From an uncultured Lachnospiraceae bacterium (GTDB lineage Bacteria > Bacillota > Clostridia > Lachnospirales > Lachnospiraceae): 61,916 bases of DNA. The stretch spans positions 1 through 61,916 of the forward strand of contig CAJUFQ010000023.1 in assembly GCA_910585625.1 (NCBI GenBank), written 5' to 3'. Both the position numbers and the translations under genes were made by a program. Every line of letters begins with the position of its first letter. Position 1 is the first letter of the stretch. Below, in pieces: positions 7,447-15,262 of this stretch. The notes below the pieces were generated by a model, which did not search any database, was not told where the DNA came from, and saw nothing but the letters and a program-made list of their open reading frames with translations.

Positions 7447-9774
7447 ATGGAAGATAAGAAGAATATTCAGTTTGAAAAACAGCAGGAGACAGAGGTGCAG
7501 GCAGACCATATTAAGCCGACCAAGGAATTTGTAAGCCCCGAAAGCCTCTATGATGAGCTGATTGCAAGCGTGAGGAGGTATCATCCATCCACAGATATTT
7601 CTCTGATTGACAAAGCATACAGGATTGCAGATGAGGCGCATAAGGGACAGGTGCGCAAGTCGGGGGAGGCTTATATCATCCACCCGCTTTGCGTGGCGAT
7701 TATTTTAGCCGAGCTGGAGCTTGACAAAGAGACTATCGTTGCAGGTATTCTCCATGACGTGGTGGAAGACACCGTGATGACGGAAGAGGAGATTGCCAAA
7801 GAATTCAGTGAGGAAGTCGCGCTGTTGGTGGACGGCGTCACCAAACTGGGGCAGCTTCCCTATGAAGCGGATAAGGTTGAGGTGCAGGCGGAGAATATGC
7901 GTAAGATGTTCCTTGCCATGGCGAAGGACATCCGCGTCATCCTTATCAAGCTTGCCGACCGCCTCCATAATATGCGTACCTTAAAATATATGAGGCCGGA
8001 GAAGCAGAAAGAGAAGGCGAGGGAGACAATGGACATTTATGCACCCATAGCCCAACGCCTTGGCATATCCAAAATCAAGATTGAACTAGACGACCTTTCT
8101 TTAAAATATCTCGAGCCGGAAGCCTACTATGACTTAGTGGAAAAGATAGCTCTCAGGAAAAGCGCACGGGAAAAATATGTTGACGAGCTGGTGGAAGAAG
8201 TGAAACGCCACATCTCCAAGGCAGGAATCAAGGCAGCGATAGACGGCCGTGCGAAGCATTTTTTCAGCATTTACAAAAAAATGGTGAACCAGGATAAGAC
8301 GCTGGATCAGATTTTTGACTTGTTTGCCATCCGCATTATCGTAAAATCGGTCAAGGACTGTTATGCGGCCCTTGGCGTAATCCATGAACTGTATAAGCCT
8401 ATTCCGGGAAGGTTCAAGGACTATATCGCCATGCCCAAACCGAATATGTACCAGTCGCTGCATACGACAGTGATTGGGCCAAACGGTCAGCCGTTTGAGA
8501 TACAGATCCGCACGTTTGAGATGCATAGGACTTCGGAGTACGGCATTGCTGCCCACTGGAAATATAAAGAAGCCGCCAATGGCAGCAAGACGGAGGAGAA
8601 GACTCAGGAAGAAGAGAAGCTGAGCTGGCTCAGGCAGATTCTTGAGTGGCAGAAAGACATGTCTGACAACCGTGAGTTCATGAGCCTCTTAAAGAGCGAT
8701 TTAGATTTATTTTCCGATAACGTGTTCTGTTTTACGCCTACAGGCGATGTGAAGAACCTTCCCAAAGGATCCACTTCCATAGATTTTGCATACAGCATCC
8801 ACTCTGCCGTGGGCAATAAGATGATTGGGGCCAAAGTCAACGGCAAGCTGGTCAGCATAGACTATGTCATCCAGAACGGGGACAGGATAGAGGTCCTGAC
8901 GTCCCAGAATTCCCGGGGGCCCAGCCGGGACTGGCTCAACATTGTCAAGAGTACTCAGGCCAAGAATAAGATTAACCAGTGGTTCCGCAGTGAATTTAAG
9001 GAAGAGAATATTTCTAAGGGAAAGGAACTGCTGTCACAGTACTGTAAATCCAAAGGCATCAGCTGGCCGGATGTGAACCAGCTTTCCTATCAGAGCCGCA
9101 TCATGCGCAAATACAGTTTCCGGGACTGGGAATCTGTCCTGGCCGCTATTGGGCATGGCGGGCTTAAAGAAGGGCAGATCATCAATAAGATGCTGGAATA
9201 CTACCAGGAGGATCACCCGCTTGCCGTTACGGATGAAGACGTCCTGAAAATCGTGGAAAACGGCGGGATAGGCACATCCTCAGGCACGGGCAGGGAACGG
9301 CATGGCAGGATACATTCCAAAAGCGGTATTGTGGTCAAAGGGATTGATGATATGGCGGTGCGTTTTTCGCGCTGCTGCGCTCCGGTGCCCGGCGATGAGA
9401 TTGTAGGTTTTGTCACCAGAGGCAGAGGGATTTCCATCCACCGCACGGACTGCATCAATGTCGTCAATTTATCTGAGCTGGACAGGGAACGCCTGCTGGA
9501 CGCAGAGTGGCAGACTGGGGAGAGCGAAGACAGATGTTATATGGCGGAAATCAAGCTCTACGGGAATAACCGCACCGGCCTTCTGGTGGACATTACCAAA
9601 GTCCTCACGGAACGGCAGATTGACATTGATTCCGTGCATTCTTCTACGAGCAAGCAGGGGGTAGCGACCATTACCCTTGCTTTCCGCACGAAGGGCAAGG
9701 ATGAGCTGAACGGTTTGGTGGAGAAGCTCAGGCAGGTGGAGAGCATCATAGACATTGAGAGAACCAGGGGGTAG
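7447..9774 (+). CDS. relA: Bifunctional (p)ppGpp synthetase/hydrolase Rel
   Basis: Makes and degrades the stringent-response alarmone (p)ppGpp. 775 aa, the usual length. The HD hydrolase domain comes first, with HD at residues 103-104 and an ED pair just after. The synthetase domain lies at ~230-350 and contains GRFKDYIAMPKPN; its RxKD motif is the form found in hydrolase-competent bifunctional enzymes. A TGS domain sits near 395-460 (FTPTGDVKNLPKGST), followed by a Cys-rich RFSRCCAPVPGDEIVG region and a C-terminal ACT domain (~700-775). GGTGAG lies six bases before the ATG at 7447; ATG at 7441 would be too close to it. Transcribed from its own promoter. Confidence 0.95.
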   Translation: MEDKKNIQFEKQQETEVQADHIKPTKEFVSPESLYDELIASVRRYHPSTDISLIDKAYRIADEAHKGQVRKSGEAYIIHPLCVAIILAELELDKETIVAGILHDVVEDTVMTEEEIAKEFSEEVALLVDGVTKLGQLPYEADKVEVQAENMRKMFLAMAKDIRVILIKLADRLHNMRTLKYMRPEKQKEKARETMDIYAPIAQRLGISKIKIELDDLSLKYLEPEAYYDLVEKIALRKSAREKYVDELVEEVKRHISKAGIKAAIDGRAKHFFSIYKKMVNQDKTLDQIFDLFAIRIIVKSVKDCYAALGVIHELYKPIPGRFKDYIAMPKPNMYQSLHTTVIGPNGQPFEIQIRTFEMHRTSEYGIAAHWKYKEAANGSKTEEKTQEEEKLSWLRQILEWQKDMSDNREFMSLLKSDLDLFSDNVFCFTPTGDVKNLPKGSTSIDFAYSIHSAVGNKMIGAKVNGKLVSIDYVIQNGDRIEVLTSQNSRGPSRDWLNIVKSTQAKNKINQWFRSEFKEENISKGKELLSQYCKSKGISWPDVNQLSYQSRIMRKYSFRDWESVLAAIGHGGLKEGQIINKMLEYYQEDHPLAVTDEDVLKIVENGGIGTSSGTGRERHGRIHSKSGIVVKGIDDMAVRFSRCCAPVPGDEIVGFVTRGRGISIHRTDCINVVNLSELDRERLLDAEWQTGESEDRCYMAEIKLYGNNRTGLLVDITKVLTERQIDIDSVHSSTSKQGVATITLAFRTKGKDELNGLVEKLRQVESIIDIERTRG

Positions 9775-9879
9775 CGTACCATATCATTCACATTTTGCCA
9801 GCTGGAGTTCCATGGGTTTAAGGCTTTACACGTTTCCGCCAATCCGTCATAATAATATTCAAGAAACAAGTGATTAATA

Positions 9880-10032
9880 TTGGCCATCAGAAGAAAAAGT
9901 AGCGGTTGCACGGCAGGTAAAGAAATTGTTAACCTCATTCGGAAACTTCGGGAAAAGGGCATGAGCAGTGACGAGATATTAGATATTATTGAATATGTCG
10001 AGACTCATGACCCTAAAGAGAAAGAATCATAA
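9880..10032 (+). CDS. Small hypothetical protein (50 aa)
   Basis: A TTG-initiated frame of 50 codons, closed by an in-frame TGA just upstream, so it cannot start earlier. The peptide is basic at the N-terminus (IRRKSSG) and continues with an amphipathic helix-like stretch, GKEIVNLIRKLREKGMSSDE, and EILDIIEYVETHDPKEKES. Only a weak AAGAAACAAG-like ribosome site precedes it. Not recognised. It could be a real miniprotein or the tail of a decayed mobile-element gene, since it lies between rel and a transposon-like repeat. Confidence 0.4.
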   Translation: MAIRRKSSGCTAGKEIVNLIRKLREKGMSSDEILDIIEYVETHDPKEKES

Positions 10033-10057
10033 AACTGCAGAAATAACCAATAAAAAC

Positions 10058-10098
10058 AAGGTGCAAAGCAATCCGGGATCCGGGCTTTGCACTTTGTT
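10058..10098 (+). terminator. Terminator after rel and the small ORF
   Basis: GTGCAAAGC (10061-10069) pairs with GCTTTGCAC (10084-10092), extended by CAAG/TTTG, and is followed by TTTGTTGCC. It lies 26 bases past the small ORF. Confidence 0.6.
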
Positions 10099-10747
10099 GC
10101 CGTCAGATTGCGGAAGCTGGGAAAGAGAAAGCCAGCGATAGGCCGTTTATGGGAAGCAGGCATTGCTATCGCAAATAATATTATATTTCAGTGGCCTGGA
10201 GAAATGCCGGGCGTTTTTTTGGGCGTCATGCCTTTGGGCAGTTGCAAAAGAAAATGAAAAAATATGGATTGATAAATGATAATGTAAAATTTTTAACATA
10301 TTCCGCACTTGGCAAACTGGATGATGAAAAACACACCTATAAAACAAGGCAGAAAAACCTGAAAAAAGTTTTTGGCTTTTCAAGTTTATGCATTTTTCAT
10401 AGGGAATAAATATCTTCCTGTTCTCCCTTTTTGTACCTTATTATTTCACAGAAAAGGAGATGCGCGCTAATTGCTTAGTGCGACAGCCCCAACTTTGTTT
10501 ACAGTCTGTGGACTCGGTAATTTTTCTGAGTCCCATTACATAATATGAGATAAAATAATATAATTTGTGGCTTACGATGTAAATACAAGTGTTATCAGCA
10601 GACAGTTTAATATGCGGTTATTATAGCGGCTGCTAATAATGCAGGATATTGATTATTGATGATAAGGCAGTGTGCAGTTTTGTACAGTGCCTTATCATAT
10701 TGGCGAAATATATGCAGTAATCGATAGGGCATAAGGAGATTTTATGT
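10099..10747. other. Gene-free scar region
   Basis: No convincing gene. A 72-codon plus-strand frame at 10191-10409 starts with GTG, has no ribosome binding site and has no recognisable sequence. Structured elements are the 16-bp repeat at 10475-10490, a GGACTC/GAGTCC hairpin at 10510-10533 and a 10-bp perfect stem TGATAAGGCA/TGCCTTATCA at 10660-10697. The density of hairpins and the transposon-like repeat suggest the leftover of mobile elements. Confidence 0.45.
10475..10490. repeat. 16-bp inverted repeat, right copy
   Basis: TTAGTGCGACAGCCCC, the exact reverse complement of 6360-6375. The two copies point toward each other and bracket the GNAT and rel genes. Confidence 0.6.
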
Positions 10748-10959
10748 CTAGTGTTTTGTATCATTGATAATTAGTCAAACTCACTTGCCTATTCGCGCAT
10801 CTGCTTCGTTGAATTTTCCAGCCGTACATCATAAGGTATCCTCCCGCAAGCGGGTCCCTCCTTGTGATAACCGCCACCGCTGCGCCGTCGAAAATTCGCC
10901 TTGCAAATGAACAAATATCCTGCGTGATTTTATCAAATATCAACGATACAAGACACTAG
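10748..10959. mobile_element. MITE-like foldback element (212 bp)
   Basis: The ends are 22-bp inverted repeats with 20 matches: CTAGTGTTTTGTATCATTGATA on the left (10748-10769) and the reverse complement of CTAGTGTCTTGTATCGTTGATA on the right (10938-10959). Nested inside are GAATTTTC/GAAAATTC and CCGCAAGCGG stems. It encodes nothing convincing. Length, terminal repeats and nested stems are those of a miniature inverted-repeat element. Confidence 0.55.
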
Positions 10960-11026
10960 TAATTGGATGTGGACAGAAAATATAAATAAAATGCAGAGGT
11001 GAATATTTATAGGAAATAACATAGAA

Positions 11027-12088
11027 TTGAATAACTTGCAATATGGACAAGGCAGTGAGAGATTGCGATTCATTATTGATAATGGCATGAAAGACATTGG
11101 CGATGTGCAGAATAGCATGGAGACTATGAAAAGAGAAGAATTATTAAAGAAACATCCGTACAAAACCTGGCAGGGGAAGGATGGCAAATGGTATACATAT
11201 TTGCCTGATGAATTAAAAAAGGATGGTAAATGGTATACATATTTGCCTGATGAATTAAAAAAGGATGGCAGGAGGCTGATAAAAAGAACAACAGAAGAAT
11301 GTATACATATAATGTTGGTAAAGTACTATGAAAAGCAAGAGAAAGTGCAAAAGGTTACATTTAAGTATGCATATGATGGGTGGCTGGAAGCACATTCTAT
11401 TTCATTCAGCAGTGACAATACATTGGTAAAGTATGAAACAGATTACAAGCCTTTCTTTAAAGGCAGAGACATAGAATCTATAGATATTAAGCTATTTAAT
11501 GAAGAAAACGTAAAGAGGTTTATTGTTTCGCTGTGCAAAGAGAAACAATTAGCACCAAAAGCATGTAAAACATTGTGCGGATATATGAGAAATACTTTTA
11601 AAAGTGCGAAAATCCATAAAGACATTACAGAAAGTCCGTTTGATAATTTAGAAACAAAACAATTTTATCAGTATTGCACAAGGAAGGTAAAAACGCCGGA
11701 GCAAAGAACAATATCTAATAATGAATTTAAAATGCTGTATGCGCAATTTCAATTAGACTATCATAAACATCCAGATTATATTCCTGCATATGCGGTAGAG
11801 TTTGCAAGTCTGACAGGGTTCCGAGTTGAAGAGATATCTGCCTTGATGTGGGAAAACATTAAAAATGGAATGACAGTTGTGAACAAGTCTGAGAAGTATA
11901 ATAGAGTGAAAAAGGAGTATTGGATTGGATCTGCTAAAAACAGAAAAGAACGTTACATGCTGTTGACAGATGAAATCGTGGAATTGCTTATGCGTATAAA
12001 AAATGTACAAAGGAAGTATGGTTTTGAATCAGAGTATATTTTTGCTAATAGAAATGGGAGGGCGCATGCCTCGGTAATATCAGTTTGA
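11027..12088 (+). pseudogene. Tyrosine recombinase/integrase, catalytic end deleted
   Basis: 353 codons from a TTG at 11027. Residues ~1-60 form a short N-terminal region and ~110-210 a SAM-like core-binding domain. The catalytic domain begins at ~225 and contains the first catalytic Arg in TGFRVEEISALMW. It stops at HASVISV before the HxxR and the nucleophilic Tyr should appear; whole integrases of this type run to about 400 residues. After the stop, another frame (to TGA near 12199) reads IGEKIIKGNQKANVP, which looks like the original C-terminal tail, so an internal deletion is likely. It is AT-rich and lies next to the 3' end of tRNA-Pro, the usual site for an integrated island. Confidence 0.75.
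11180..11263 (+). repeat. 42-bp perfect-register tandem duplication
   Basis: Units 11180-11221 and 11222-11263 differ by one base and encode DGKWYTYLPDELKK twice in the N-terminal part of the integrase remnant. A single copy is expected, so this is a recent slippage event. Confidence 0.85.
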
Positions 12089-12233
12089 TGGTTGGTATGG
12101 TGACTAAAGATATTATAAACAATCAGCTTGTCAAAGAGGAGGCATTGTCTCCGATTGGCGAAAAGATAATCAAAGGTAATCAAAAAGCAAACGTTCCTTG
12201 ATAGTAGAAAAGCCTATAAAATAAAGGAAAAAT

Positions 12234-12307
12234 CGGGGTAACAGGATTCGAACCTGCGACCTCACGGCCCCCAGCCGTGCGCTCTAGCCAAGCTGAGCCA
12301 TACCCCG
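12234..12307 (-). tRNA. tRNA-Pro (anticodon GGG)
   Basis: A 74-nt cloverleaf on the minus strand. The acceptor stem is CGGGGTA/TACCCCG and the D stem GCTC/GAGC. The anticodon stem CACGG/CCGTG holds loop CTGGGGG, which gives anticodon GGG. The T loop is TTCGAAT. CCA is not encoded. The 3' end faces the integrase remnant, consistent with use as an attachment site. Confidence 0.95.
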
Positions 12308-12317
12308 AAACACTGCT

Positions 12318-12346
12318 ATTTTAGCATAGGGGGATTGGTATGTCAA
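12318..12346 (-). promoter_or_regulatory. Promoter of tRNA-Pro
   Basis: Minus-strand -35 TTGACA (12346-12341), 17-base spacer, -10 TAAAAT (12323-12318), 11 bases before the tRNA. Confidence 0.75.
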
Positions 12347-12374
12347 CTGTTAAATATTGAAAAAGAGAAATTAT

Positions 12375-12402
12375 TTGACATTATTTGAAATAGATTTATA
12401 AT
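12375..12402 (+). promoter_or_regulatory. Promoter of the L,D-transpeptidase gene
   Basis: Perfect -35 TTGACA (12375-12380), 16-base spacer, perfect -10 TATAAT (12397-12402). Transcription probably continues into the LacI gene. Confidence 0.75.
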
Positions 12403-12433
12403 AGAAAGGACAACAGAAAAGAAAGGTAGTTAT

Positions 12434-13864
12434 ATGGAGAGGATAAAGAAGGCAGAAAATGAATGGCTGGGAGTATGGATTGCGGCTGGGGTTGTTCTGA
12501 TGCTTCTTCTGATATACTTAGGAATCGCGCTCTTTTTCAGTACCCATTTCCTGCCGGGGACGGTCATCAATGGGGTGGCCGTGTCGGGGGATGATATAAA
12601 AGGCGTGGAAGAGAAGATTCTGCAAGAGGTTGAGAAGTACAAGATAACGTTAAAGGCTCGGGAGGGCAAAGAAGAAACCCTGGCGGGGGTAGACATAGGG
12701 ATTGTGCCGATATTTGATGGAAGCCTGGAGGAAGAGCTGCAAAAGCAAAACTGCCTGGCATGGCCGGCTGCACTGTTTGAGGAGACGGCGATTGAAGTGG
12801 CTACCATGGTAGATTATAATGAGGAGATGCTTAAGAATAGGGTAAGCCGGTTAAAATTAATGAATGCGGCTGTCATGAAAAAGCCTAAGAATGCACAGAT
12901 TTCGGAGTATTCTGAGAAAGATATGTTTACAATCGTTCCGGAGGAGGATGGTACTGTAATCAGAAAGAAAAAATTACTGAAAAGCTTAAATCATGCCATC
13001 ACAAACCTTCAGGACGATCTTTCCCTTGAAGAGGAAGGATGTTATAAAGAGCCGGAAATTACTGCAGATTCCAAAGAGCTTAAGACGTTGAGGGATGAAC
13101 TGAACCATTATGTGAAGACAAAAGTCACCTATCAATTCGGAGAAGAAGAGGAGGTTCTGGACGGAGGGGAAATCAGTAAGTGGATTTCTGTGAACGATGA
13201 GCGGCATGTCGAGATTTCAAGAGAACAGATTGCCGCTTATGTGGAACGTCTGGCGGATACCTATGACACTGCTGGGAAAACGAAGAAGTTCAAGACGTCT
13301 TATGGCAAAAAAGTGGACATTGAAGGCGGCGATTACGGCTGGAGGATTGACCGGGAGAAAGAAACGGAGGCCCTTGCAGCCCTGATTGCAGAAGGCAGGG
13401 AGGAAGTAAGGGAGCCGGAATATGAGAAGAGGGCAAATAACCCGGGCAGGAAAGATTACGGAGATACATATGTGGAGGTTAACCTCACGGCACAGCATCT
13501 GATTTATTACAAAAATGGGCAGATGGTCCTGGAATCAGACTTTGTGTCAGGAAATGAAGCCAAGGGCTGGAGTACGCCGACAGGCGCGTTTGGCCTCTAC
13601 TATAAGGAGAGGAACAGGACGTTAAGAGGTCAGGGCTACGCTTCGCCGGTGTCCTTCTGGATGCCGTTTAATGGAGGCGTAGGTTTTCATGATGCGAAAT
13701 GGAGAGGCAGTTTCGGCAGCGACTATTATAAACAGCGCGGTTCCCATGGATGCATTAACCTTCCTTACAGCGCGGCAAAGTCACTTTATGATAATATTGA
13801 AGAAGGATGCGCCATATTGGTCTACACGCTGCCCGGGTCGGAAGGCGCAACGCCGCAGATATAA
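12434..13864 (+). CDS. L,D-transpeptidase (YkuD domain), membrane-anchored
   Basis: Cross-links or modifies peptidoglycan outside the membrane. 476 aa: a short cytoplasmic N-terminus, one transmembrane segment (~residues 13-36), then ~300 residues of extracellular region that includes the peptidoglycan-binding-type repeats usual in clostridial L,D-transpeptidases. The C-terminal YkuD catalytic domain spans ~345-470. The active-site motif SHGCINLP places the nucleophile at Cys440 and His at 438, and GFHDAKWRGSFG supplies the upstream His. The start at 12434 has AGAAAGGTAG upstream. The LacI-family gene follows after 17 bases, so the two may be co-transcribed without an obvious functional link. 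Confidence 0.9.
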   Translation: MERIKKAENEWLGVWIAAGVVLMLLLIYLGIALFFSTHFLPGTVINGVAVSGDDIKGVEEKILQEVEKYKITLKAREGKEETLAGVDIGIVPIFDGSLEEELQKQNCLAWPAALFEETAIEVATMVDYNEEMLKNRVSRLKLMNAAVMKKPKNAQISEYSEKDMFTIVPEEDGTVIRKKKLLKSLNHAITNLQDDLSLEEEGCYKEPEITADSKELKTLRDELNHYVKTKVTYQFGEEEEVLDGGEISKWISVNDERHVEISREQIAAYVERLADTYDTAGKTKKFKTSYGKKVDIEGGDYGWRIDREKETEALAALIAEGREEVREPEYEKRANNPGRKDYGDTYVEVNLTAQHLIYYKNGQMVLESDFVSGNEAKGWSTPTGAFGLYYKERNRTLRGQGYASPVSFWMPFNGGVGFHDAKWRGSFGSDYYKQRGSHGCINLPYSAAKSLYDNIEEGCAILVYTLPGSEGATPQI

Positions 13865-13881
13865 GAAATGGGGTGTGGTGG

Positions 13882-14889
13882 ATGGAACAGTCAAATGAAA
13901 AAAAACTGACAATCTCAGATGTGGCAGAGGCATTGGGTGTTTCCAAGACTACGGTATCCAGGGCGATATCCGGAAAAGGGAGAATCGGGAAGGATACCAG
14001 GGCGCGTGTCCTTGCCTATATTGAAGAACATAATTATAAACCGAATGTCCTGGCAAAAGGGCTTGCGCAGCTTAAGACCTACAACATCGGCGTCATGCTG
14101 CCTGAAGACTATACAGTGGTCGATCTGCCTTTTTTCCAGTCCTGCCTGATTGGCATTGAGGAGACGGCAATCAGCATGGATTACGATATCCTGCTTACTA
14201 TGAGCAGAGGGCGCGACTGCGCACAGCTTGCCCGCATGGTTGAGAACCATAAAGTAGACGGAGTGATCCTTATGCGGACATTTTTGGAGGACGCCCATGT
14301 GGAATACTTAATGTCCCAGGGCATTCCTTTTGTGACAGTGGGAAGCAGCAATTATGAAGGCGTCATCCAGGTAGACAACGACCACAGAGGCGCATGCAGG
14401 GAGCTGGTCTCTATCCTTCTGATGAAGGGCATGAAGCAAATCGGGCTGATTGGGGGGATTGAGACCCATGTCGTGACCCAAAGCAGGCTTCAGGGTTATC
14501 TGGACGCACATGCGCAGGCAGGTATCCCGGTAAACGAGGATATTGTCTATGTGAACGTGGAAAAGGAAATCATGATTGAGCGAGCCGTGGAAAAGCTTCT
14601 GTCGGAACAGGTGGACTGTATTGCCTGCATGGACGACGCCGTGTGCATCCATGTGCTGAACAAGCTGCGCAGGGAGAAAATCGCGGTACCAGGGCAGATT
14701 CGGGTGGCGTCATTTTATGACAGCTCCATCCTCGAAAATAATATGCCTTCGATTACTTCGCTTTCTTTCAATGCCAGGGAGCTTGGGACAATGGCTTGCA
14801 AAATCCTTATGGAACTCATAGATGGAAATACCGCAAGACAGAGGACGTTACTCGGATATGAAGTAATCCTGAAAGATTCCACAAAATGA
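13882..14889 (+). CDS. LacI-family transcriptional regulator of the galactan operon
   Basis: 335 aa from the ATG at 13882 (GGGGTGTGGTGG upstream). Residues ~9-55 form the LacI helix-turn-helix (ISDVAEALGVSKTTVSRAIS) with hinge helix YKPNVLAKGLA. The rest is a periplasmic-binding-protein-like sensor domain (~62-330). It stands directly upstream of a sugar ABC transporter and beta-galactosidase/galactanase genes in the same orientation, as GanR does in Bacillus. The role is therefore probably repression of that operon until a galacto-oligosaccharide or galactose binds (inference). Confidence 0.9.
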   Translation: MEQSNEKKLTISDVAEALGVSKTTVSRAISGKGRIGKDTRARVLAYIEEHNYKPNVLAKGLAQLKTYNIGVMLPEDYTVVDLPFFQSCLIGIEETAISMDYDILLTMSRGRDCAQLARMVENHKVDGVILMRTFLEDAHVEYLMSQGIPFVTVGSSNYEGVIQVDNDHRGACRELVSILLMKGMKQIGLIGGIETHVVTQSRLQGYLDAHAQAGIPVNEDIVYVNVEKEIMIERAVEKLLSEQVDCIACMDDAVCIHVLNKLRREKIAVPGQIRVASFYDSSILENNMPSITSLSFNARELGTMACKILMELIDGNTARQRTLLGYEVILKDSTK

Positions 14890-14928
14890 TGTTTAGTAAA
14901 TCTGGATGGTAAAATGCGACATAATTCC

Positions 14929-14942
14929 TGGTAAATTTACCA
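14929..14942. promoter_or_regulatory. Candidate LacI-type operator
   Basis: TGGTAAATTTACCA is a perfect 14-bp palindrome between the regulator gene and the transporter operon. A related half site, TTTGGTAAAC (15174-15183), overlaps the -10 box of the operon promoter. Paired sites of this kind fit looping or road-block repression by the adjacent regulator. Confidence 0.5.
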
Positions 14943-15156
14943 ATTAATTCAGTAAACCACAGAAAATGCATGGGAAGCCTTGATTTAAGGGGATGATAGC
15001 GGCAGGACAGGCAGACGAAGGCAGGGAAAAATGTCGAAATCATAGTATATAATAACGGAATACGTCTCCGTTTAGGAAGCAAAGATAGTAATATTGACGA
15101 AAACTTCTTATACAGAATAACCAAAAAACAGGTAAAAAAACTGGAAAGTGTTGACA

Positions 15157-15185
15157 TTGACATCAAATCCTATATTTGGTAAACT
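15157..15185 (+). promoter_or_regulatory. Promoter of the galactan utilisation operon
   Basis: -35 TTGACA (15157-15162; a second TTGACA sits directly before it), 17-base spacer, -10 TAAACT (15180-15185). The untranslated leader of about 70 bases contains TGCGCA repeats. Confidence 0.6.
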
Positions 15186-15262
15186 AAACTCGTAGAGCAA
15201 CCGCTTGCGCAATGAATGCGCATCGGAAAAAAACATAAAGTTTTCACGGGAGGGAAACCAAT

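Noticed and set aside
10191..10409. 72-codon plus-strand frame
   Set aside because: GTG start without ribosome site, no recognisable motif, and it lies in a degraded region.
6360..10490. A single composite transposon carrying GNAT and rel
   Set aside because: No transposase gene, no matching target duplications (flanks TTAGAAT and AACTTTG differ), and rel is a core chromosomal gene; kept only as paired repeats.
10761..10943. 60-codon minus-strand frame inside the foldback element
   Set aside because: It coincides with the nested inverted repeats of the element and has no initiation signal; treated as part of the mobile repeat.
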